Assembly (NCBI GenBank): GCA_021613335.1
Contig: JAJTWR010000450.1
Coordinates: 631,001 to 695,000 of the forward strand
Reading direction: 5' to 3'
Length of the DNA: 64,000 bases
Origin: Whitmania pigra
Lineage: Eukaryota; Annelida; Clitellata; Hirudinida; Haemopidae
Both the position numbers and the translations under genes were made by a program. A model generated the notes under the pieces. It saw only the letters and a list, made by a program, of their open reading frames with translations, made no database searches and had not been told where the DNA came from. How positions within the stretch are numbered: position 1 is the stretch's first letter; the number at the start of each line of letters is the position of its first letter. This document shows positions 1 through 10,346 of the stretch, piece after piece.

Positions 1-562
1 TCTTTTGCCAAAACTACCCTCAAGTTCTTTTCTATTACATGTTATGGACCTAGACTATACAAACACCATTCCCTCATATATCAAAAATCAGACACAGACT
101 TGACCATTTTTACTATTATATTTATTAATATTAAATTGTCCTTTAAATTGTACTTAGTTCGTGGTATTCTCGATTAATTGTTTATTTGACAGGTTAAGTA
201 TTGTTATTCTTTCAATTAATTGATATTTCTGGGTCAGCTTGCCATCGGAAACTTGAGCTTCCTTAAAGCTGATCCATGACTTCTTTATTAATCCGCCTGT
301 TTGTTTTTTATTTGTTTGTTTGCTTTTTTCATTTTGATGATTAATAAATTTGCCCAAAAAAGATTTTAAAAAAAGATAAAAATGTTTCAAAATAAACCTC
401 TAAACTCACAATCACCATCGTCATCATCATCATCACCACCGTCATCATCATCATCACCACCACCATCATCGTCATCATCACCCCACCACCACCACCACCC
501 CATCATCACCATCATCATCATCATCACCGTCACCCCCTCCTTGAGACCTTTGACCTTTCCAG
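1..562. other. Upstream of the calmodulin-like exon; TCA microsatellite
   Basis: No exon could be supported. Positions 408-530 are a degenerate TCA/CCA repeat that gives long serine or aspartate frames on the two strands. A polypyrimidine tract and CAG-type acceptor precede the exon at 563. Confidence 0.5.
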
Positions 563-2509
563 AGGTCAGAGAGGCTTTCGAGTTGTTCGACAAGGACAAT
601 AGCGGCTTCATAAACAGCAAGGAGTTGGGGATGGTCATGAGGAGCCTTGGCCAGAATCCAACCGAACAAGAACTTATGGACATGATCAACGAGGTCGACG
701 AAGACGGTAATAATAATAATTTATGTGCTGCTGGCTACGGCTAGGCCTCGTTAATAAATGATTTATTTTATTTCGTTAGACTCTTCTTAGTTAGTTAATT
801 AATTAATTTATAATTTAGTTGTTAATATAATTCATTTTATTATAATTTAATTATAATTTAATTATGATAATAACAAGAATATAATAATAATAACATCCAC
901 CTATGTAATTCTTTTAGTGGCCGTGTTATTGTAAATATATTATAATAAGCCTGATGAAATAAAATAATAAGATGTTATTAATAATAATAATTAATTAATT
1001 AAGGAAGCGGCACAGTAGACTTCCCAGAATTCCTGAACATGATGGCCAAGAAGATCCAAAACACAGACTCAATCGAAGACGAAATCAGAGAAGCTTTCAG
1101 GGTCTTCGATAAAGAAAGTCAAGTAAATTATCATAATTTACTATAATCACCCACTAATTATTCATCGATTATTATTTTATTTAGTTATTATTCTGCATTG
1201 GTCATTAAATAACTAATTAAATATTACAATTTCTGTGAACTATCCCGACCTTAGCGCTCCACTTACTCACTCATCCATCAATCAATCAATCAAGCTAGCA
1301 AGCAAGCAAGCAATAAATAAATTAATCGATGTCTCGATCGATCAATCAGCCAATCAGTCCATTCACTCATGCATTCATTCAAACACCCATCCATCACAAA
1401 ATACTTCTATCCATCCATCCACTTGCCTGAATCCAGATGACGTAAGAGATGTAAGAGATGATAAAAATAGTCGACGAATAAAATTACGAGCTGAAAATCA
1501 ACGAAATGAAATTCTTCGCCACGGAAAGCAGATGAAGGATTCGATTACACGGAAGGGGCGGAGTCCAAATATTATAATCAGCTCATTAATATTAACGAGC
1601 AACTTTTCTTGTCAATGTAAATTAAATATTGAATTAGAATTAATTATGTTTCATTCCAGCGGAAGCCCTAGTCTGATAAAAATTTATTTCTTGAATATCA
1701 ATACATCTATCCACGCACCTTTCACCTCATTTCACCTTTCTCATCCGTTGATCTACCCATTCACCCTTAAACCCATCCATCCACCTACAGAAATTTCGTG
1801 CCCCTTGGATATGTCAATTTGATAATGTACAAGCCAAAAAAGTTATGATTGTAATACTTTAAAGCCTTAGCGGATCAAAAAATTACCGGGCCATGGGCAT
1901 TGTCCCTTGCATCCCCTCTCAATAGTCCTGCCCGTCCATCCATTTAATCACCATTCAAACCCGTCCATCTATAAATCTACTCATCCATTCATTTACTCAT
2001 CCATTCATCCACTCATCCATCCATCCATTCATCCACTCATCCATCCATCCATCCACCCTCACCAGGGCCACATCAACGCCAGCGAGTTCCGCTTCGTAAT
2101 GCGTAACATCGGTGCTCAGATGACAGAGGAGGAGATCGATGAGATGATTCAAGAAGCAGACCACGATCATGACGGTCTCATCAGCTACGACGGTCAGCTC
2201 TTGTCGTTGTTGTTGTTATTGTTGTTGTTTGGAGTTGTTGTAGTCGTCGTTGTTGTTGTTGTGGCTGTCGACGTCGTCGTCGTTGTTGTTGTTCTCCGTA
2301 TTCTCTTTGTTCTGCTCGAGTTTGCCCCCGGGATCCTGGCTGTTTTCGTGACTGTCGTTGTCGAGGCTGTTGTTGTTGTTGTTTTTGGAGTTGTTGTTGT
2401 TGTTGTTGCTGCTGAGGCTGGTGCGTGCGATGTCCGTGTTGTTGTTGTTGTTGATCGATAGTATGCTAAACAAAAATTACATTAGGTTCTCGAAGTGTAA
2501 CTATTTGCG

Positions 2510-2549
<40 letters not shown>

Positions 2550-3143
2550 TTGTATTTATTAAATTGATAATTAAGTAGTTAATAATAATTAATAAATAAT
2601 TTAATTTTAATAAATTCACTTCGTCATTGCTACCTTTTAAGTCTGCATTACTTTTTTCTCGTTTATCTACGCTCGGCCATATTGATCGATAGATGGCGTA
2701 TTTGATGACACTCTTTAGGACGTTATTGATCCAAGATGTCCGCGTATGCAAATATTTCGTCGACATTTATCGATGCAGTGAAGAATGCGGCGTGGTTGAA
2801 ATTCTGGACGGAGTTTTGCCAAATTTTTCACTGTTATCGTCACCAGCGCGACCATCATCGTCGTCGTCGTCGTCATTTATATCACCACAATCATTATCAT
2901 CATCGTCTTCACCATTCTGAATTAAATAAAAGCGATAAAGTGTCCATTAATATCTACAATAGTGATTATTGCTTAAATTATTGTTAATAATGTTATACTT
3001 GGTAGTGATTATTTATTGCTTAAACTATTGTTAATAATATTGTTATACTTGTTACATTTGTTACACTTGATCAAAAGCAGTTATAACAACATCTTTTTCA
3101 TCTTGTAGAATTTGCAGCTCTCTTGTGCATTAATAAGATATGA
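563..3143 (+). CDS. Calmodulin-like EF-hand protein (5' end missing)
   Basis: Four exons on the plus strand at 563-706, 1004-1122, 2066-2192 and 3109-3143 (TGA), with matching phases 1, 0 and 1 at their junctions. The joined product is a calmodulin-like calcium sensor beginning inside EF-hand 1 (motif [11 protein letters not shown]). Four 12-residue loops are visible: [36 protein letters not shown] and [12 protein letters not shown], the last being completed across the final intron. Loop 3 has Glu and Gln where calmodulin has acidic or Asn ligands, so its calcium binding may be weakened. The protein ends in [11 protein letters not shown], unlike the MTAK end of true calmodulin, so this is a divergent paralogue rather than canonical calmodulin. 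The first exon (a phase-1 donor is required) was not found and may lie upstream of the window. The serine-rich frame before 563 is a TCA microsatellite, not protein. Confidence 0.85.
1975..2060. repeat. ATCC/ATTC tetranucleotide microsatellite
   Basis: Imperfect ATCC/ATTC/ACTC tetranucleotides lie directly before the acceptor of the third calmodulin-like exon. They supply its pyrimidine-rich tract. A similar array lies at 22785-22870. Confidence 0.8.
2512..2549. repeat. ATT microsatellite
   Basis: About a dozen uninterrupted ATT units in the last intron of the calmodulin-like gene. Confidence 0.9.
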
Positions 3144-3984
3144 AGCCAAAGGTCAGGAGAAAGGTCATAGATTCACAGTCGAAGAAATTACGCAATGCCG
3201 ACAATTTTTTTTTATATAATCCAAGTACTATGTTGGCTTTTCGTTTAAATAATTTTCACTTTCTATCTTTTTCTCGGAAGTTCACTTTTAAACGTCCTCT
3301 TTATGTTTATATTTCGGCGTGCATTGTTTTTCTGCAACATACGTTCGGAGAACTGCAATGGCGATTCGCCTTTCGTGTAGCCGCAGATTTTTTTTTTAGG
3401 TATTTTTGACATTTGTTACGATCTTTGTCCAATTTTATAACGCGTCTTCCCAATAGAGGTCGATGACCAACCGAGGCTGAGTTCAATTTCACGCTGGGAT
3501 CGGGTGTTGATATCCTTAATATTTATTGCGATGAGGTTTTGAGATTTAAAACTTAAATTTGACTGACAATTAGTCAAAAACTTTCAGAACAACTTGAAAA
3601 CAAAAAATTATCGGGATATGCATCAATTTATTTACTCAAAACTCAATTTATCGTAGTTTCAACAACTCGAATGTTTACATTACACGAATCTTAAAAAAAA
3701 AAAATGTTGAGTCATTCCTCTATCAGATTCAATAAGTTATAAACCCAATGCTGATTAATACAGATTAATTTCTAACAGCTTTTATTCCGAACACCATTTA
3801 ACTTCATCTTTTGTCATATTGCTCGACCTTCCTAATTTGGTATCTTCTGTACTAAACTTTAAATATGTAACCTGCAAGCATTTATTTAACATCAATAATC
3901 TTACTAATAATTGGTGGATCAGTAATTCACATCATGCTGTTATTTACCCTATTCTTCTGATCGTTTGCACTCTAGCAGTATGAG
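3144..3984. other. Intergenic, with one copy of a dispersed repeat
   Basis: AT-rich spacer. Positions about 3370-3465 match 4938-5030 in the same orientation (shared core: GTGTAGCCG, TTTTTGACATTTG, CCAATTTTATAACGCGTC). An AATAAA hexamer on the minus strand (TTTATT at 3881-3886) could serve the NPL gene ending at 3985. Confidence 0.5.
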
Positions 3985-4579
3985 TTAACGAACGTCTACA
4001 AGGGGACATCCGTCTTTTGACTTCAAAAGATATCCATACAGGTAAACCGTTCCTGTAACAAAACGACCCGTTAACCTCAAATATCCCAATCATAAAGTCC
4101 CTCATCGAGATTTCAATTGCTTGAAAAGTACTCACCTGGTCCTTTGACCGATATGTACACCTCTTCAGACATATCGAACGTAAGTTCGATTGGTTGCTGA
4201 TATATCTTTCCAGGTATCAGGGTACAGAGGGGGTACTCTGAATCGTCCCTCTTGAAGTATACTGTGATCGGATGTCTCCCCTCAGTCTTCAGTGGATCTA
4301 TAGCTGCCATAGTGAAGCGGTATGCCTGCTTGGCAATATCCGAGAACATCCGTTGCTCTGAGATCGTCTTCACTATAAATTAACAACGAAATTTTACTCG
4401 TATAGTATTTTCTGTTCTATGGTTTAAATATGTATAGTATTACTCAGCACGTCAAAAAATTAAGAAATAATCTGTTTACATCGTCGAGAAATGCATAAGA
4501 GCAAACATTAATAATTTGTAAAATAAACTGAATCATTCCTACCCAAGACAACGGCTTGTCCGGTCCTAATAAATTCCAT
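3985..4579 (-). CDS. Nucleoplasmin-like (NPL) domain protein, short form
   Basis: Three exons: 4543-4579 (start ATG at 4579), 4136-4372 and 3985-4052 (stop at 3985), phase 1 at both junctions, giving 113 aa. The sequence follows the NPL fold found at the N terminus of FKBP39/46-type nuclear immunophilins: MAAIDP, YPLCTL, IYQQPIELTFDM and a closing GTVYLYGYLL strand. Members of this fold form pentameric histone-chaperone rings in the nucleus. Exons 1 and 2 are exactly as long (37 and 237 bp) as those of the paralogue at 7784-8899, so the genes arose by duplication. This copy stops just after the NPL core and lacks the acidic and lysine-rich tails, so histone handling may be altered (inference). 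No FKBP domain is present. The start fits because exon 1 encodes a short hydrophobic strand as in the paralogue. Confidence 0.72.
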
Positions 4580-5635
4580 TTCGTCGTTGAAACTGATGAA
4601 GTTTTGTAATTTTTTAAAATATTAATTTTAAAAACGAGTAAAACGTCATTTATTAAACAGCATTAAATTAGCATCATAAAGGCTTGCAAACCTTAAATGT
4701 CAAATAAAGCCACTTTGTTGACGCTTACGGTGCCCCGTGATCCCTCGGTTTTCGATGGTTGATTGGACCGAGACACTCTCGTAGTAAATAATTTCTGACA
4801 ATATAATATAATTACAATTCAATAAAGAAGTTAAATTTTAATCATTTTTTAGTAATATAGGTTTTTCATAGATTTTGTTAAAAGAAACATTTAGTAGATC
4901 TACGTCATCATACCATGATGCTAAGCAACTTCGTTTCACTCTCGTGTAGCCGTAGTTTATTTTTGGTCATGTTTTTGACATTTGCTACGATCTTCGTCCA
5001 ATTTTATAACGCGTCTTCCCTATAGGTCCTATAACCCAAAATTTAAATTTAAAAAAAAAAGAACATCAATGAATGGAATATGAAAGACATTTTTAGGCCA
5101 TAGGAATTCCAAGAGTTATTCCATGGGAATGTGATTGCTTTACTTAATCAACCATGAATCGTACTAGCATATGTTGGATTCAACTTTAATGCTAGACAAT
5201 ATGTTTAATGTTTATTACGTAATTTTCGAAATTATATGAAATAAAATACATCAATTTGTGGTTGATTTTGATTAGCGATCTCCAGTGAGTCCCTGACGTT
5301 TTTGCCAGCGGCCGCCTAAGACACTGAGAATTTAATATTTTTTAAAAACTTTTTCTTGACAAAACCTTATCATTAACCCCACATAATTTTGAGCTAGATG
5401 CTAATATTTTTCGGCTATTTCAATATAACGCTCAATGTTGTTTCGGACTTCTTGAGGCGATAGCGACTGGCTTGCTAGCTGGCTAGATACAAAGTAGCCA
5501 CTGTGATCTTTACTTGGTACAGCCAACTAATTATGTTATTTGATATTGTACTTTGTACAAGTGAAATGCAGATGATAAGGATGTGTTCACATATCTCGTT
5601 CTCTGTTAAGTATGTGTTTGCTAGTAAGTACTAAC
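4580..5635. other. Spacer between NPL copies, with second dispersed-repeat copy
   Basis: No exon found for the broken NPL copy here. Positions 4938-5030 repeat 3370-3465 at roughly 85% by eye. The rest is AT-rich. Confidence 0.45.
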
Positions 5636-5868
5636 CATTTCCCTTGACTAGGTAGAGTCCTTTTCATGACATATCCTGAAATCGAGTTCTTGTTGATATT
5701 TTGATCCGGGCACCAGAGTACAGATGGGGAACTCTGTATCGCTCCTTTTGAAATACAATGTGATTGGCTCTGTTCCTTTGCACTGACGAGGATCCAGAGC
5801 TGCCATTGTCAAGTTGTAACAAGTTTCCATGCTGGCCTCCACCATTTTCTTATTTGACACCTTTGCCC
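5636..5868 (-). pseudogene. Broken NPL-domain paralogue (central exon only)
   Basis: This is the counterpart of the 237-bp central exon of the flanking NPL genes, still bounded by usable AG and GT sites, but 233 bp long. Motifs MAALDP, PITLYFKRSD, FPICTLVPG and YQQELDF are clear. After YQQELDF a net deletion of four bases shifts the frame. In the original frame a TGA follows the conserved Asp-Met pair before the LVKGN end. The current frame hits TAG eleven codons after YQQELDF. Matching first and third exons were not found at the expected distances. Both lesions lie in one exon, so a single sequencing slip does not explain them. The call is a decaying tandem duplicate; it would still be transcribed if a promoter remains. 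Confidence 0.75.
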
Positions 5869-7783
5869 CTACAAGTAAAAAAAATAATCATTTTTTTTAT
5901 TGGAATTTTGCATGAAAAACAATTTCATAATTTCGCTTAAATTCTGCTAAATACTTCACACAACATTCGAATATATAAAGATAAGAAATGTAATGAATAA
6001 TTCTTACCCCAAAAAGCACCGTTATAAAAACCTTCATGCTGCATATGGAGTGCTGTTGCAAAAGAAATATGGCGACAGAGAAGTTATTCACGCGTATTTT
6101 TATCATGTTGGCATGTAGCCGTAGCTATCAGAAGAAACGAATATAAATTTATAATTTTTACAATTTAAAATTAAAATAGTAAAATGTGTAAAACAGTTTT
6201 AAAATAATTTAACATTTAAATGAAACAAATTTAGCTTATGTTGCAGAGAATTGTTAATATGTACCCATAAGTTCCCTTACGTCCATATCGTATTAGATCA
6301 AAACCCTGTGTTTTAAACCCACTTGACATAAATCAATTTAACCAAATGAAGGCCTCTACTCTGATATCAATTATACTAATTCTCAATGATTCCATGTAGA
6401 AATGGTTTATTTTGCGTTTAATCGGTAGCTTCAATAAAGTAGCTTTGTTCCTATTTCTATAGGGATGACCTTAAATATTAGAAAATTAAAAATCATTTAT
6501 TCGCAAAAAATGTTTCTATGAAAGATATCTGATATATGATAAGATATCCAATAAGTATTGTTGGAAAAACCCCTATAAAAGAAAATAAAGGGATTTTTAT
6601 GAAACGGGTATCGATTAAAACGAATTAAAATGAATTGTATGTGTGTTCCTTTTGCTAGTCCAGTTGCGAGGGTGTTTTATCACATGGCAATAAATTGAAA
6701 TGCACTTAAAACATGCACCTAATACCCTTCATGCTTATGGATTGTTGTCCAACTGATGGGACCAATTCAAATGAGACTACTTTTCGTACCTAAATCCACC
6801 CCTAGTCCAAACTATGACTCTCGAAATGTTGTGAACTGAAAATAATCGCTGCCTGCGAGCTTTTGCTAGCCATTTCTAAAGGATCAGATTCTTGACTGTT
6901 TTCAGAATTAGTTTTCGGGTTTTATTACGCTGTACACAACTATTACATGCGATGTAATGACTATGTCGAGTTGGGTCATGCAAGTTGACGTAGAGGGTTG
7001 CGTGTCTGCGAACGACGGCGAAAGCAACAGTCGTTACGTGTCGCGTTCGCAACCCAGCCCGCACCTCCACGGAGATAAAAAAAAATTGTGATCGATTGAG
7101 GAGTGCCTTTACATCCTATCCCTATACATAAGTCATTCAAAAAATCGATTAAGTATATTATAAATAGATCGCGCTGCACGCCACGAGAAAAATAATATAA
7201 AGAAAAAATAATATTATAGTCCGTTGCATAATCAAATAAATAAATAAATAAAACGCCACGAGAAAGATTGTAAATTTTCTTAATTAAATTTTAATGAAAA
7301 AATTGATTTTTGTTTGTGCGTTACCTAAACGACTTCTCAATTACTATAACTAAGATTTACTCAAACATTATCAATGAAAACGGTGAACCAAGCCAAATAT
7401 AGCACTTTTTGTTGGCACCCCGTCATAATAGCCCCGCGACAAAATAGCCCCGTCAAAATAGCACTATCAAAACATAAAACTCATTTCATTTAATCAAATT
7501 TGAAATAAGTTATAGGTAACTCATATAAATTTTTTTTATAAAGATTCATTGACGGGTCACCCTTTTTAGTTTTTGTCTGTGTACAACGGCTTATTTGATT
7601 GCTTCAATAAAAAAGCACTTTTAAAAAATACAGCATTTAATAACACTACTATTCAGCTGAATTAATTACACAACCATCCAATATAAATTTGACCGCAAGT
7701 AATTTGGAAATTCATGAAATTTGGAAGATGTTCAAAAACACATTTTATTTCTCTAACAACTGTCAGTTTTCAACAAAGAGTTT
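5869..7783. other. NPL intergenic region with SINE-like fragment and short repeats
   Basis: No supportable gene. Positions about 6965-7075 resemble the tRNA-like head at 14268-14345 (shared GTTCG-AACCCAGCC box-B-like block). Positions 7415-7475 hold three degenerate copies of a CCCCGTCAAAATAG-like 15-mer. TTTATT at 7744-7749 is a minus-strand AATAAA 35 nt past the NPL stop at 7784. Confidence 0.5.
6965..7075 (+). repeat. SINE-like tRNA-derived fragment (diverged)
   Basis: It shares with 14268-14345 a GTTGG start, and GTTCG-AACCCAGCC-GCA near the end, spaced as in a tRNA-derived SINE head. No ATT tail is attached. The match is by eye and weak in the middle. Confidence 0.4.
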
Positions 7784-8899
7784 TTAGTTGGCCTTGTTGT
7801 TTTTGTTCTTATTTTTCTTGTTCTTCTTCTTGTTTTTCTTCTTATTTTCTCCGGCAGGAGATTCAGCAACTTTCTTCTGAATGGGAAGCATTGATGAATG
7901 ATAAAATCAATTTTTTTGAACTAATTAAAACTTGCTAACAAACCTCTTGTTGTTGTTGTTGCTTCTGTTGTTGTTGTTGTTTCTGTTGTTGCTTCTGATC
8001 ATCTTTTTTCTGTTGTTCATTTTTCTTCTGATTGTTTTGATTGTTCTTGGCATCAGGCTTTTTCAACTCAACCTCAAACTTAACTTTTTTGGCCTCTGGA
8101 GCCTTTTGTTCCTTTTTCCTCTTTCCCTGGACAATAATCTCATCCTCACTCTCAAAATCTTCTTCTTCATCATCATCATCCATGTCCATTATATCCATGT
8201 CTGAATCAAACTCCTCTTCTTCGTCCATATCCTCCCCATCATCACTGTCCATGTCATAAGGGTTCTCGGGCGTCTGATCTTCTTCAATGAAGAAACCGGT
8301 TAGGTGCACTGTTCCTAGAAATCAAAATTAATAACATTCATAATCAGAATCCGTACATCATCTTATTGCTGGCAGGTAAGCAGTCAAGATTAGTTGCCAC
8401 AGATTAAACTAACCATTTCCCTTAGTAAGAAAGTTAAGTTCCTCTCCCATATCAAACAGGAGATTAAGTTTTTGTTGGTATAAGGAACCAGGCATCAGAC
8501 TGCAGACAACATATTCAACATCATCCTTCTTCTTGTACAGAGTGATTGGGTCAGTTCCCTTGCATTTGCTTGAATCAATGGCAGCCATTGTGATGCAGAT
8601 ATTCCTCTCTGCAACCTTGGAGAACTTCTTTCCTTCTTCCACGCGTGCCCCTGCAATCGAGAAGATGTGATTAAATAAACAGCGTAAGATAATTGACGAA
8701 GTAAATAAAACTTTTAAACAAATAAAAATGCAAAACGTTCAGTGCATTTTGTTTTGAGTACAAAATAAAGCCACACGCTTTCGTATCGTCGCTCACTAAC
8801 ACGCTTCACAAACACAATATGAGAAACAAGTACTTTAGTGACAGCGTTTCATAAAAACTTACCAAAGAAAACTTGATCAACTTCAGCCAGCTTAACCAT
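7784..8899 (-). CDS. Nucleoplasmin-like (NPL) protein with acidic and Lys/Gln-rich tail
   Basis: Four exons: 8863-8899 (ATG at 8899), 8414-8650, 7944-8314 and 7784-7876 (TAA at 7784-7786); phases 1, 1, 0; 245 aa. Residues 1 to about 103 form the NPL core: MVKLAEVDQVFFG, MAAIDSSKCKG, YVVCSLMPG, LLFDMGEELNF and GTVHLTGFFIEED. This closely follows the N-terminal domain of FKBP39/46-type nuclear proteins. An Asp/Glu-rich tract follows (about 110-150), then a basic patch (GKRKKEQKAPEAKK), a Lys/Gln run and a final Lys/Asn-rich tail. This is the architecture of a nuclear histone chaperone or nucleolar protein: pentamer core, acidic histone-binding tract, basic localisation tail. The FKBP isomerase domain is absent. 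AATAAA lies 35 nt past the stop. It is the longest and probably parental member of the local NPL cluster. Confidence 0.85.
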
Positions 8900-10346
8900 T
8901 TTGAACTTTAAAGATAAAACAACGCACAACAACTCAACTTGGGAGTACTTACTCAAATTGATGTAGAAGCAGTGTTTTCCGAAGAAATATAATCATACTA
9001 TTTTCATTTTAAAAAATTTTCAAAATTTTTAAATAAAATTTTAAAATGTTAAATATTTTATTTAAAATATATTTGTCAACAGCATTTTAAAAGATAAATG
9101 TAATAAATATGAATTCGTTGGAATCTCATATTGCTTATTTGAAAATAATTGATTATATAAGGTAAATAAATATAATTTATAGTGAGATAAATAATTTAAA
9201 ATGGGAATATTAAAACTTGGTTCAAGAATGCCCCAAATTCTAGGAAAATAGTGTTAGAACACGTAGTACCCAATTTCTTGAATTTAATATAGTAATTTTC
9301 TGCCAAAACACACTTTTCTAAAGCTATATATTAATTTGTTAACTAACAAGTAGCTAATCAAGCGACGGCTTATTATTCATAAAGATTTATCATAAAGGCG
9401 GGGTCTCCTTATATCACTGTAGATTAATTATTAGATAAGATGTAGGTAAATTGGTCATCATATAAAGTTCGGACTATTCAAATTCGTTCAAATTAAATTC
9501 AAAAAGCAATTTCACAAAATACCTTGCACCCAACAGACTAATCATAACAAGGCCATCAGTTCAGCTTTTTCCAGTGGAGTAAACCCTCACACACCTTCAG
9601 AAGATGACTTTCTTGCTTCTAGACAAACGTCAGGAAAAGAAACGGCTCTTCTTCCTCCTCCACTCAAATGACGTCCTTGTTCTACGGGGCCCACTGTTAT
9701 ATTAAATTGATTATCCTTAAAATTATCTCGGCCCAGAATAATTTTAGCTTTTCACGTGACGCCCCATTTCCCCTGTTATCCCCAAATGACGTTCTCGCCC
9801 TGTCCTTCTGGGGGGCTTGGTGTTGAGGCTCAAGTATTATCAATAAATCTCAAAATAATTAATCACATGCAATAGCGGATTTAGGGATGTATGGAGAGGG
9901 CGGGAATTTGTAAAAACGTGAGTGAGAGATACCCCAAACACATCCCCGACCACAAAACATCTTTAATAAAGCTGATTATTGATCTTCCTGACTCTCAAAT
10001 GTTCGTGACATACCATCTCGACGATTCATGATTTTAACATGAATCCTTAACTTCTGCTTCTACATAATTTTTACAGGATTGCATTTCTACATAGGAACAT
10101 CTGCAGCTTGAAACTATAATATGTCAATTCATCACTTTAAAAACTTGTTTTCTAAATTTATTAATACCAAAAAAGAATTACTAACACTGACTAAATTAAT
10201 GCTGATGTGTTGTTTTAAAGAAAAAAATCTGTAAGATCTTTGATCCATCTCAATGATGGTGTTTTGAGCGTACCTATGTTGTTATTTTTCAGAGTTTGAA
10301 TTTCTTATTATCGCTAATTTATCACGTTGTTTTTGGAATTTTACAA
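8900..10346. other. Head-to-head spacer between NPL and BMS1
   Basis: No gene supported. The NPL gene (minus) and BMS1 (plus) diverge from this 1.45-kb stretch, so both promoters should lie here. Two GC-richer blocks at about 9660-9700 and 9760-9820 share CAAATGACGT and GGGG segments and may be remnants of one repeat. Confidence 0.45.

Noticed and set aside
382..744. Serine-rich plus-strand and aspartate-rich minus-strand frames before the calmodulin-like exon
   Set aside because: They come from a TCA microsatellite; a good splice acceptor separates it from the true exon at 563.
5897..6106. First exon of the broken NPL copy
   Set aside because: The frame there lacks the short NPL start and a phase-1 donor at the right place.
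7932..8204. Leucine-rich plus-strand membrane-like frame
   Set aside because: Antisense of the Gln/Lys-rich tail of the NPL gene.
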